Source: Branchiostoma floridae (lineage: Eukaryota; Chordata; Leptocardii; Amphioxiformes; Branchiostomatidae). Taken from it: a stretch of DNA of 64,000 bases. The stretch spans positions 16,658,930 through 16,722,929 of the forward strand of contig NC_049996.1 of assembly GCF_000003815.2 (NCBI RefSeq), read 5' to 3'. The translations under genes and the position numbers were made by a program. Positions 42,629 through 53,800 of the stretch are shown here, piece by piece (position 1 is the first letter of the stretch; every line of letters begins with the position of its first letter). A model generated the notes under the pieces. The model was not told the origin of the DNA. It ran no database searches and saw only the letters and a list, made by a program, of their open reading frames with translations.

Positions 42629-43622
42629 ACGGGCCTGCACGCCGCAATGCTGTAGCCTCCACAACAGGCTCCGCCACGGGCCTGCACGCCGCAATGCTGT
42701 AGCCTCCACAACAGGCTCCACCACGGGCCTGCACGCCGCAATGCTGTAGCCTCCACAACAGGCTCCACCACGGGCCTGCGTGCCGCAATGCTGTAGCCTC
42801 CACAACAGGCTCCACCACGGGCCTGCACGCCGCAATGCTGTAGCCTCCACAACAGGCTCCACCACGGGCCTGCACGCCGCAATGCTGTAGCCTCCACAAC
42901 AGGCTCCACCACGGGCCTGCACGCCGCAATGCTGTAGCCTCCACAACAGGCTCCACCACGGGCCTGCACGCCGCAATGCTGTAGCCTCCACAACAGGCTC
43001 CGCCACGGGCCTGCACGCCGCAATGCTGTAGCCTCCACAACAGGCTCCACCACGGGCCTGCACGCCGCAATGCTGTAGCCTCCACAACAGGCTCCGCCAC
43101 GGGCCTGCACGCCGCAATGCTGTAGCCTCCACAACAGGCTCCACCACGGGCCTGCACGCCGCAATGCTGTAGCCTCCACAACAGGCTCCACCACGGGCCT
43201 GCACGCCGCAATGCTGTAGCCTCCACAACAGGCTCCACCACGGGCCTGCACGCCGCAATGCTGTAGCCTCCACAACAGGCTCCACCACGGGCCTGCGTGC
43301 CGCAATGCTGTAGCCTCCACAACAGGCTCCACCACGGGCCTGCACGCCGCAATGCTGTAGCCTCCACAACAGGCTCCGCCACGGGCCTGCACGCCGCAAT
43401 GCTGTAGCCTCCACAACAGGCTCCACCACGGGCCTGCACGCCGCAATGCTGTAGCCTCCACAACAGGCTCCACCACGGGCCTGCACGCCGCAATGCTGTA
43501 GCCTCCACAACAGGCTCCACCACGGGCCTGCACGCCGCAATGCTGTAGCCTCCACAACAGGCTCCACCACGGGCCTGCACGCCGCAATGCTGTAGCCTCC
43601 ACAACAGGCTCCACCACGGGCA
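42629..43622. repeat. 47-bp minisatellite, about 21 units
   Basis: Near-identical units GGGCCTGCACGCCGCAATGC, TGTAGCCTCCACAACAGGCT and CCACCAC. Variants are limited to CGCCAC and GCGTGCC. As 47 is not a multiple of three and the minus strand lacks stops, it is open in all three minus frames. The TAGCCTCCACAACAGGCTCC core resembles the ends of the TAGCCTC inverted-repeat elements. Confidence 0.97.
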
Positions 43623-43729
43623 GCTTTTAGTTCTCATATTGTTCATCTTCAATAGATATCTTCAATAGATATCTTCAATAGATATTCCAGCTTGTTTTTT
43701 TTTACTTTATTACTATGTGTGTGAGGGAG

Positions 43730-44262
43730 TGAGCGTGAGAGGGATACGGATAGGGAGAGAGAGAGAGAGTGAGAGAGTGAGAGAGAGAGAGGGGGGCTAG
43801 GAAGAGGGGGGCTAGAGAAAGAGAGGGGGCTAGAGAAGGACAGGGGGCTAAAGAGAGAGAGGAGCTAGAGAAGGAGAGGGGTTAAAGAAGAAGAGGGGTT
43901 AAATAAGAAGAGGGGCTAAATAAGAAGAGGGGCTAAATAAGAAGAGGGCTAAATAAGAAGAGGGGTTAAAGAAGTAGAGGGGTTAAATAAGAAGAGGGGC
44001 TAAATAAGAAGAGGGGTTAAATAAGAAGAGGGGTTAAATAAGAAGAGGGGCTAAATAAGAAGAGGGGTTAAATAAGAAGAGGGGTTAAATAAGAAGAGGG
44101 GCTAAATAAGAAGAGGGGCTAAATAAGAAGAGGGGTTAAATAAGAAGAGAGGCTAAATAAGAAGAGGGGCTAAATAAGAAGAGAGGCTAAATAAGAAGAG
44201 GGGCTAAATAAGAAGAGGGGTTAAATAAGAAGAGAGGCTAAATAAGAAGAGGGGCTAAGTCC
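43730..44262. repeat. GA tract then ~17-bp AAGAAGAGGGGCTAAAT minisatellite
   Basis: GAGAGA at 43,735-43,795 passes into GGGGGCTAGAGAA units, then regular AAGAAGAGGGG(C/T)TAAAT units to about 44,260. Confidence 0.95.
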
Positions 44263-44599
44263 TGTTAGTATACCGGAGCCTATTCCCGAGTCTATGGGCC
44301 CTGATCGTGAGAACCGCCGTCCTGCCCCGGAGCGGTGCCACTACATTGTTCTGGGGTAAGCAGCGAGAAGGCAGGTGGGCGGGGCGGGCCACAATAGCAA
44401 TCCGAGTTGTCAGGCAGCTCCAGGGGGATTCCGTGGATGTCATCCACTAAAGACTACAATTCATATATATACAGTGTATAATGAATGCCAGAGCGAGAAG
44501 CGACTGTATACAGTGTATGATAAATGTCGAACTTCGTAGAGCAATTACAAAGATAAGAATCTGTAGTCACAAACTGAATATAGAAGCCGGAAGATATTC

Positions 44600-45000
44600 T
44601 AAACTTTGATTCCCCGTGACCAGAGGTTTTGTCCATTCTGCCCAAATGAGATCGAAGACGAACGTCACTTTGTTATGGATTGTTCTCGATATGATGATAA
44701 ACGCACAGAGCTGTTCACATTACTTTCCACTTGCTCTAAAGACTTTGCTACTCTCTGTTCGATAGATAAATTCAAGTACATTCTGGGAGGCGATAATCCA
44801 CATTGTGTACAAGTAGGCAAATATATCCACGATTGCTTATACCGTAGAACCAATAGTGTAAATGACATGCTAGACCCTTTATGTTGATGTATCCATACCT
44901 ATAGATATCCATATATATGTGTTTAGTTGTACTGTAAGTAGTTGTTATACATGTAGACCTTACGAAAGTCGCTGTACTTTTGTCGTGTCAATAAAGATTG
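44600..45000 (+). mobile_element. LINE 3' end with C-terminal zinc-knuckle-like coding tail
   Basis: Encodes RFCPFCPNEIEDERHFVMDC then YDDKR, the C-terminal Cys/His tail typical after many LINE reverse transcriptases. It stops at about 44,887 and ends with GTCAATAAAGATTGTTGTC. The insertion is bracketed by similar words AGAAGCGACTGTATACAGTG (44,499) and GGAAGCGACTGTATACAGTG (~45,013). It is 5'-truncated. Confidence 0.75.
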
Positions 45001-45281
45001 TTGTCAGAGCAGGAAGCGACTGTATACAGTGTATAATAAACGCCGGAGCGAACTACTTTCCGGATGGTACCCAGGCTAATAAAGACTACAGTTCTAGTGC
45101 AAGAGTACGGGTAAAACTATCGCCCATGGTCAGAGAAAAAATGTGCGTCTGGGGGTCACAAATGCTGTCGTAAGGATGGTACAGTCTTGGTACATTAAAG
45201 ACATGATGCGTAACAAAGCACATAATCAAAGAAAAACAAAAACAGTTTGATAAAAGTAAACAGTGCCTAAGACCGATATTC

Positions 45282-45526
45282 ATTCAATCTCTACTACTGG
45301 ATAAGTGTCGGATATTACTTCTGGACGTTTCCAGTGACATCCGTTACTCTTCTTCAGCGTCACTAGAATGAGCTAGGAGAAAAAATATTTGTTTAATTGG
45401 ACGGTAAAACAGTTGAAGGTTACGCAGGGTGCTAGTTCATGCTAGGGACGATGAAGAAGGGCGCTGAATGTCACTCGAAACGTTCTGAAGTAATCTCCGT
45501 ATCTTACCCAGTTGTAGAGATTGAAT
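45282..45526. mobile_element. Fold-back MITE with ~80-bp arms
   Basis: The left arm begins ATTCAATCTCTACTACTGG and the right ends CCAGTTGTAGAGATTGAAT. Inner arms contain CTTCTTCAGCGTC and GACGATGAAGAAG, and GTCACTCGAAACGTTC-type words. No ORF inside. Confidence 0.85.
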
Positions 45527-46840
45527 AATCTTTAAAAAACAAACAAGGACAAACAAACAGGCCTTGAACCTTTTGAGGTACGTATCTATGCCTTTAAAAC
45601 CAGTCACTGGTGAAAGGATATTGTGGTATTACCAAAACAAACAAGGCTTCTGACAGTTAACTCTAACACTGGTGGCAACGGTGAGGTCTTCCCATGCTCG
45701 GCCCTGAGGCAAACACCCTCCATGTAAACTGTCAGCCAATTGTAAAACGTTAAAAACGTACTTCTGATCAGCCTTGACAATTATTAATAATGGCCACGTC
45801 ACGCTGCAAATTGAGGACATGTGTCGAACACAATTCACTTATTCAGCTATCCTATCACGGACAATTTGATGTAGATCATTCTAGATACTGACTAAGTCGG
45901 GTTTGTCGTACTTGTTAGAAATCTTGCGGCTAAAAGAACCGCACGAATGGAATGACCTACTACAGCATCAGGTACTATTAGTATTTCCCAGAAGCCGTAT
46001 AACGGCGGATATGTCCTAAAGGAGTAATTACTGGAATTATCCCCGAACCAGCTGTTTCGGCGCTGCTAATTTACCGGTGTCATAGTTGTCAAAACTCTGA
46101 CTCTACGATAGAAATGACAGCTTGTAATGTGACCCCGATTGTTGTGGATGTTTAGAGGTCACGCGTGCTTTGCCCTTGAGGTCACATTAAGAAGCAGGGC
46201 AGGAGACAGGTGTGTTTAAGAAGGAATGCCTGCCGATTCCGCCAGACAAGATACAGTCTCTGATTACGAGAGCGTTACGTCATCGAATATTTGTACAATT
46301 TGACCGTAAAAACAATTTTAAGTTTGTGTTTGAACTTCAAACCCCAAAACGCTGTGGATGGATTGTAATTTGTGGTAACCGTCCTTTAGTCTTTGATATA
46401 ATGAAGATTACTTTTGATTTGGTACCGCTGAGAGCTTTCTTTAGCACTGCAATAGAAATTCGGGATTTTGTTTCTTCCTTTGGACGTGATGTTTCTAATG
46501 ACAGTCTTTGGATTCGGGAAAATGTGGTGTTGGTTTAGGCCCCCTACACGGTTTGTTTTGGCACTGCAGGAGTGTTTTTGTTGGAGACGCATTTCAAACA
46601 GAAGGGTTCACTAGATTTTCATGAATATTAGCTGGTACCTGGTTGAAACTACACCGTAACACAATAACACGCAAAATGTCGATGTAATCCGTATTTACGT
46701 CAAATAGCAATTACTCAAGCATCTGGATATGATTTTGGAAACGTTCAGACGTTTCAGATTACATCCCTTATCTTTCGTCAGTGACACTGCCTTCTGACCT
46801 TCATCGACGTAACCCGTATTTCTTTTCCTTTGAACTCCAG
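45527..46840. other. Spacer with an unassigned open frame
   Basis: An open stretch at 46,212-46,538 (109 codons, no ATG start, preceded by GGAGACAG) reads VFKKECLPIPPDKIQSLITR... and matches nothing I recognise. It could be an exon or chance. The missing first exon of the LRRC14-like gene would be expected here or further upstream, but I did not find an LPxxLF-type N-terminus. Confidence 0.3.
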
Positions 46841-49800
46841 AGGGGCGCTGCTTTCCGCAGATGTGGACAAGGTCAAGGACATGGTTTCAACATGGCCGCA
46901 CAAGGTGCTCGACTTCCGGAACGTCTACGGCCAATCAGGGATCAGCCCGCTGCAGAACGGTCACGTGGGCAAGGACCAATCGGAGGAGGTCGAGGTGTTC
47001 CCCAAGCGGCCAATCGAATATAGCAACCCGGTGGTGTCGTGGTCACGTGACGTGACGAAGGCAGTTGTTGAAGGTCTGACAACGAAGACCAACTCTGGGT
47101 TCCAAGCAGTTTGTATGCAGAATGTCTTGCCAGGTATGAATTCGAAAACTGAAAAAACAAAAACATCTCAAAAAGTGCATGGATTTTATCAATTTTTTAT
47201 TTCTCCATTTTAGGCTGTCATGTACGAAATTTCATGTTTAGTCCTCTAGCAGATTACTTCTACAAAAATGTTCCGGAAAGCTTTTCCTTGCCATTGAAAA
47301 TTGAAGTTGAATACTAGTAGTTCAAAGATTTGTTTACATACAGTGGCGTGCTAACTAGCTCATCATGATCAAACTCTTGTGTGCGATTTATTAGGGATTT
47401 TTATTCCCCTTTGTGTTTTTTTTGCGTCCAGATAAAGACATGACGAACGATTTCGCTACAGCCGCTCTGGGGGCTGAAAGCCAAGATTCCAAGATGGAAG
47501 GTTAGTACATGTTTTGTATTGTTAGTGTTGAAGCGCCATCTAGCGTCGCTGAATCAAATGCAAGGGAGCGAAGTTTCCTAATAACAGTACAAATTTAGCA
47601 AAAACATATTGCTATTGCTATGTTTATTCTTACTCAAGCACATTCATATTATGGTGACCAGCCCCTCGAGTTCTGTCCTGCTACTTGCTACATTATGAGA
47701 TCGAACTCCACGGGGTGTCCGTTACTTTACTACTACCAATTACCACAAGGGTGGCGGCCGCCTGGTCCATGTCACTGACCTCACTAGTTTGGAGAACAAG
47801 AAAAAGAGACGGAGCAAAAAACAGTTTCCCTTCGGATTGCACCGACTGTATAGTTCATATCGCACCGATAACGTTAGTATGGTTCATTTTGTACTGATGA
47901 AGGTGACAGATAGTCGCCGAAACGTCGACGGAAGAATTAATAGAAGGTTGTGTAACGAAGAAGACTTTGTTCAATTGATCTACCAACCTGATGAAATTAT
48001 TTACGGCGGTTTACCTTCCGTGTAGTTATGTATAACATGAGAGGCATAAAACTGACGTCACTCCCATACTAGATTCGTGGCATGAAGTTGGTTACTCACA
48101 TAGACTTTGTCATACAAACAAACAAATGAAAAACAACAACAAATAAACGCCTTTCTTTCCTCAGGCACGCTTGACGTGTACATGAACGTGTGGCTGAAGT
48201 GGGGGTACAGTAACAGCGAGAAGCTGACCAAGGCTCTGGCGGGCGGGCGGGGCGGGGCGGCCCGTATGCGGCTGCACGCCAGCTCGGCGGTGGTGCATCG
48301 GGCTCACCGCTGTTACAAGTTCGTGGGAGAACTCATTAACACTCTGGACCCGGAGGTATCTACACCGGACTTTCCGCTTCTGGTTTTCTTCTTTAGTGTC
48401 AAACTCATTTCCATTCGCTGTCAGATGCCACCAAAATCGCACTTTTTGAAGACGTTTTAACTGACTTTCCGACTGAATTATTACATGAAAAATGTCTCAT
48501 TCTAGTCACGAGGAAAAATCGTTAGAAAATCATACAAAATCAATCGCATTTCTGTTAAACTTTAATAGTTTTTACTGAGCGTATGCATTTTAAACTGTAC
48601 CTATGTATCTTCTTTCATTTTACGACTTTCAAAATTTGAAACTACGTAGATTCCAACCTATCCTGGATGCCAGGGTGTTTCCAGGGCCTACCCAGGCCAA
48701 CTAAAGTCAGACCGACCCTGATCGTAACAATAGATATGATTGAAATCGGACTGGTGGTCTGGAATCCAGGTTAATTTTTCCAACCAGCGCCCTAAAACTC
48801 CGCTCGGTTCGAATAGAGAGGAGTTTCTAGGAAGCTGATTCAGCGCTGCCTAGATTCACAAAGCGTTGTGTATCTATCAGCTAACCTTTTACCATTGTCA
48901 TTCTTTACTTCGTGAACAAGGTCACAACAGGCTTCGAAGTGTACGAGAACGAGGCTGACCTTGAGGAAAAGTTCAAGGACATCGTCAAGCTGAAGAACTT
49001 GACCTCCCTGACCTTGGCTGGATGTCTTCCCGAGGGAACGTCCCCGGAATATTTACAGGTGTGTTAGCTACGCCTCCTTGCGTACGTGGCAAAATCTGCA
49101 GTCGATTCCTACAGACGCTTCTTTCACAGTCTACTGAAGTATGAACGCTGTATGTTTGCCCGTAACGATGTGGCACTGAATAAAAGGAAAATATCTTAAT
49201 CAGAAACATTGGGGAACCAAACCCTCCCAGGCAAAAGTAATAAACAGCTAAATCCCAAGTTTTATACCTTTATGATCATATGATAATCATTATGTGCTAT
49301 AAAAAAAGTGTTTTCGTCTTCCATCACTTCAAGCGTGGCGCCAAACCCAGCTAATTTAGATTTCAAGCCAAACTTAGGCAGTGAGTTAGTAGTTGAAATA
49401 CTGAAGTACCCGATTGTCTCGCATTATTTTCTCATACTGAATTAATTATTTTACTTGCAATTCAACTCTATTTATGATAAACTTGTGATTGATAATTCTG
49501 TGCCGGTTCCTTGTAGACGCTTGTGTCCTCCATGACGTTATTAAAGAAGACCTTTATTGAACCTTTTTGATAAAAGTTTATGCCTGTTTCCTCCAGACGC
49601 TGGTGTCATCCATGCCGAACCTGCGGCGGCTGGACGTGCGGAGGAACCCGCTGACCGGCTGGTTCGCCGAGCTGCTGGGCACCGCCTCCCCGCTGCAGTA
49701 CCTCAACATCGCGCAGTGCGGCGTCAGCCAGGTACCGCTATTTAAATCGCAAGTCCTGTGTAGACTCTACCAGGCTTCGTGGATCGGTGGTCTAATTGTA

Positions 49801-50837
49801 GAAATTGGACAAATAGAATCTGTAGTACGCTAGGGGAGTTAGCCGGCCAGAAGAGTACGTTTCCTCACCACGAAGTGAGGATAATGACTCTACCGATCCA
49901 CGGAGCCTGGTAGGGGCTAAGTGCTGTGTACTACTGTAGTCTTGTTACTATGTTAAGCCATGTGGTTTTGACGTGTATTGGTTGCAAAACTACTTGCTTG
50001 AAAAGTAAGATATTCAGAAAATCTGGGGTAAGGATAGGAAAAGCATCAACCAAATCGTACTTTGAGTCGTATGTTGGCCGTTGGAAAAGTGTTTCCCTTG
50101 ACATTTTCCGTCGCTCAGATCTACGCATATTCATAGACTTACAGGGCTCTAATAACCTTCCTCAAACAGACTGTTGAAAACTTTTGTTATCTTTGGCAAA
50201 TCCTGACAGTTTTTTTCGTCTCCCCTACAGGTCGACCTGTATTTCATTGCTTACTCTAACCTTCGTCAGGCATACTTTTGATCTTTTGAGCACTTTTCTT
50301 CTTTTTTGGGGGGCAAATTCCAACGAATGTCTTGTGTTCCCTTCACAGATCGACCTGTACTTCCTGGCCAACTCCCATCACATCGGGCAGCTGGAGGAGC
50401 TGGACCTCTCCGGAACGGACCTCACCGGACTCCTGGATGACGTCACACAGCTCCTCCTGCAGGCATCCGGGAACCTGAAGTGGCTGGGCACGGCGGAGTG
50501 CAACCTCGGCGCGCATGCGCAGACGGTCCTGGAGCTGCTGGAAAAGTTGCCATATTTGGAAGAATGGGACCTGAACGATAACGAGTTCACCGAGGAGGAC
50601 GTGTGCAAAATTGTGGAGGCGTGTGCAAAGGTGCCGGGTTTCCACTTCTTGAAGATCACTCCGCCGGCGACGGTAAATAGTGCGGACCCTAAAGAGGGGT
50701 CAAAGGAGGTCAGGCGGTTTGACGGACTGGTGAAGGCCGCGCTGAGGAGAGCATGCGCAGACGAGGACCGTAAGATGAGATGTTTGGTGACGTATAAACT
50801 ACCGGAGTACAAGGACGAACCGCCGACCTTGATATGA
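46841..50837 (+). CDS. LRRC14: LRRC14/PRAME-family leucine-rich-repeat protein, first exon missing
   Basis: Six GT/AG exons: 46,841-47,133; 47,432-47,500; 48,165-48,355; 48,921-49,058; 49,597-49,731; 50,349-50,837, in consistent phase. The N-terminal part ALLSADVDKVKDMVSTWPHK matches the Ala/Trp-Pro segment of LRRC14/PRAME proteins. DVYMNVWLKWGYSNSEKLTK fits their conserved middle. Leucine-rich repeats follow: LTSLTLAGC, LRRLDVRRNPLTG, LQYLNIAQCGVSQ, FLANSHHIGQLEELDLSG, LEEWDLNDNEFTEEDV. Vertebrate LRRC14 and PRAME act as substrate adaptors of cullin-2 ubiquitin ligases through an N-terminal BC box; that box should be in the exon not found here. Ends at TGA 50,835-50,837. Introns carry a MITE and exon-like relics. 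Family call firm; exact orthology inferred. Confidence 0.85.
49761..49919. mobile_element. TAGACTC inverted-repeat element in an LRRC14 intron
   Basis: Ends TAGACTCTACCAGGCTTCG and CGGAGCCTGGTAGGGGCTA. Flanks AGTCCTGTG (49,752-49,760) and AGTGCTGTG (49,920-49,928) form a 9-bp duplication with one mismatch. The insertion lies 30 bases from the splice donor of the preceding exon. Confidence 0.85.
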
Positions 50838-53800
50838 AGACTTGGTGTAAAGTGTTCGATATTTTGATACCATTTATAGCGATGTATAAAGCACGTCAAA
50901 GCAAAGTCTATCTGCCTGGATGAACTGGATGTCAAATTCACCTTAAATGATAGCTAATAAATCATTAAGACGGGTATAGCATACATATTTACAGAAGTTT
51001 GAGATGTTAAACGTCCTTGTTATGTTACGGTACTGAAAGAAACTTATACTAAATTTATATTCGCCTGCGTAGCAGCCGACCGATGATGATGATGATGATG
51101 TTATGTGCCCCAAATCGTGCCAGTCATTTTTGGCCGCATCTTTGAAGTATAAAACAACCAACGACAAGTTTCATTTTCAGATACATATAGATACGGATAG
51201 CTTTTTCATATTTGACATTTTTGCGTATCAAATCGAGACAGATACATTTGTATTATGCAATATATGCGTAACTTGTTTGTACTATATCATACTTTGTATG
51301 TATCTTTGTTTCCTTTGAACTATAAGTTAGTATTTGATAAGTTTTGACGACAGATATGATCCACATTTCGATCATTAGCTCGTTACTGTTTGTACATTGT
51401 AATAATTACTATTTAGTAATTTTCCGATTGCCTTATACATGTAAAGTTTGTGGACTTCCTTTGAGTTTGACCCCACGTACTCCATTCGTTGACTCGGATA
51501 ACGAAATAAACAAGCACATCTTTAGTTTATTCATAAGTATCAGACGATGTTTCACGACTATCACAATTTCTGCTAGTACTGACCTGTGCTAGTAGTGAGC
51601 GAACTCAGTTACGCGTATCTGTCTCAGATGGCTTTCGTTATTAAAAGGTGGCCTTGCTTACATGATTCTCGACAGCCAATGATGGAACGTTTGTTTTGCC
51701 AAATATCCCCGGGGGACAATATGAGTTAGTAAGAGCAAGGTGATTAAAAAAAAAAAAAATCTTTCTTTAACCTCCTTGGTAAGAGTTGATAGAGAAATGT
51801 TTCGGGTTAAAGATGTACAATAAAGTGTGTGCGCTGTGTGCTGCGGATCGGTTGTCCATTGTCCTGTAGCTATAGATTCACATCCCGACCTAAACTCTAA
51901 GCAGATCCTACGTACAGTGACATAAGATAGTATCTTGACCTGGCCAATTGGAAGGGAGTATGGCCGACGAAGGAGTCTCATTACCTAATGGACGGTGGCT
52001 AATGGACTTGGCTGTACTATCTGTTACAAAGATACGACGATGATGCACCTTAGGATCTGCTTTGAGATTTGCTACGGAGTCGGTTCTGGACGTGCGGTAC
52101 TGTATATAGACTTATTATAGTGCAGTGGTAAGGCCATTCCCCCTCTGGACTGTGATTTCAGATCCCGCCCACTGTTGCCACCTCACACATGACATGTACG
52201 CTGCTGTTGTCCAGTGTTCACTGTATAACGGAAATCATCTACGGTGATTTCCCCGGTACAATGAACCTGTAAATACTTTAACGTTACATAATTTCAATTT
52301 CAACATCGCCCGATATATATACACATAAACTGATGTAACAGCACATGCACATACGTTCGTCAAAATCATCGCACACTTAACGTTACCACTGAGAGTGAAT
52401 ATGGTGAATACTCGTATGCGCCGAACTACCCCAAAAGCAGGGAGTTTGCTCATAAACTGCAATTTCAATAGAAGTCGACAGGAGCCGATGACAAACCTAG
52501 TCATGGAAAAGGCGTCTTTGCTCACACTAAGTATCCGTGACAAACAAGCAGACAAACAAACATTTGTTGAACGCAATTTTTGTTATTAAAGAGGTTATTG
52601 AAAAGTCTCACCAAGTCATTGTTGCAAGGTAGATCGATATATCATAAACATTTTTCTATTTCACTTCTGCGATGATACTTTTGTCGCAATCCAGGTCGCA
52701 ATCACAATAGTTGAACTTATTGACAGTAATGGCGGGTCTTTTAATCGTTACCATGGCAACTATTCAAACGTCGTGTGATCACCGTCTGTCACTGTTTTCC
52801 TCTCGTGTTGACCAGGTGAGAACAGGTAGCACAAAACCAACACCCATTGTCCTGATACCTCTGACGGCGGCACGCTTCAATGGGCTATCAATAGGTGTAT
52901 GTAGCTTTGCCGGGTAACGTCTTAACCCCCACAATTGTAGAATCTTATTAAAGTAACTAGCTCTACTTTTTGCTGACAACTAAACCAAATTTATACAATA
53001 TGTTTCATGTCTATTTTTGTATTGATCATGACAGAAATGTTATGTGTTTTAAGTGAAGTACTGCAGATAAGAATTGATTTGCAGCTGATAGTAGGGGGTG
53101 AGGCGGTTTGCTGGAACAGCATGAGAAGTTTTGTTATGAGAGTACCGCTACACGAGCGGCGAGGAGCGGGAACCGGTTGGGGACAAAACGATGGGAAATA
53201 AGTCTTAGATCTGAGACTCAAGACGCAAAGGGACATCCTTGGAGGTAAGGTGTCGTTGCTAAGGATCTTGTGAGCAACGTCTGTGCGAATCTGAGTGAAT
53301 TGCGTGGTTGTTTGAGCTTTTTTAGCGACTTGTTGTTACGTGTTGTGAGCTAGCGTGTAATACGAACCCTAGTCGGGACGCCGTGAGGGTGTGTATGAGA
53401 GAATATACGATCGGTTTAAAGTTACAACTTTAACTTTTTCGATCGTGCCTTCCTAAAATACATCAGAAACATATTTGTGAACAATATGGAAACTCTTAGA
53501 ACGACAGAGAAGAAACAAAATGTCTAACATTTGGGTGTGAAATTTGGTTGTGGTCCTTGAAAGGGTATCGTGAAAACCCCATGAATGGTCCCATAACATG
53601 GAGGCAAAAAAGTCAAGAAAAGCAGATCAGACGACGTTTTTTTAGTCGTGAGTTTTTCTTTCTTATTGTTGGTCCGATCGATCTTGGTCACCTCAGATGT
53701 TTTAGAGTGTGCATTTTCCTTCATTACAGTGCCGGCGAAAAATGTGATTTTTAAATTTCTGTGGTGAAAAGAAGTTGGAAAGTTGTAAATTTTTTTACGA

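Noticed and set aside
42581-43652. Three overlapping minus-strand proteins of about 330-345 residues
   Set aside because: Products of a 47-bp minisatellite read in three frames; no domain, start context or splice support.
47685-48025. Small protein-coding gene in an LRRC14 intron
   Set aside because: The frame runs through a dispersed GATGAAGGTGACAGATAGTC/CGAAACGTCGACGG repeat and has no splice or domain support.
52729-52815. First exon of a secreted protein (MAGLLIVTMATIQTSC, donor GTGAGA)
   Set aside because: No continuing exon was found and the signal-like stretch is short; kept only as a remark.
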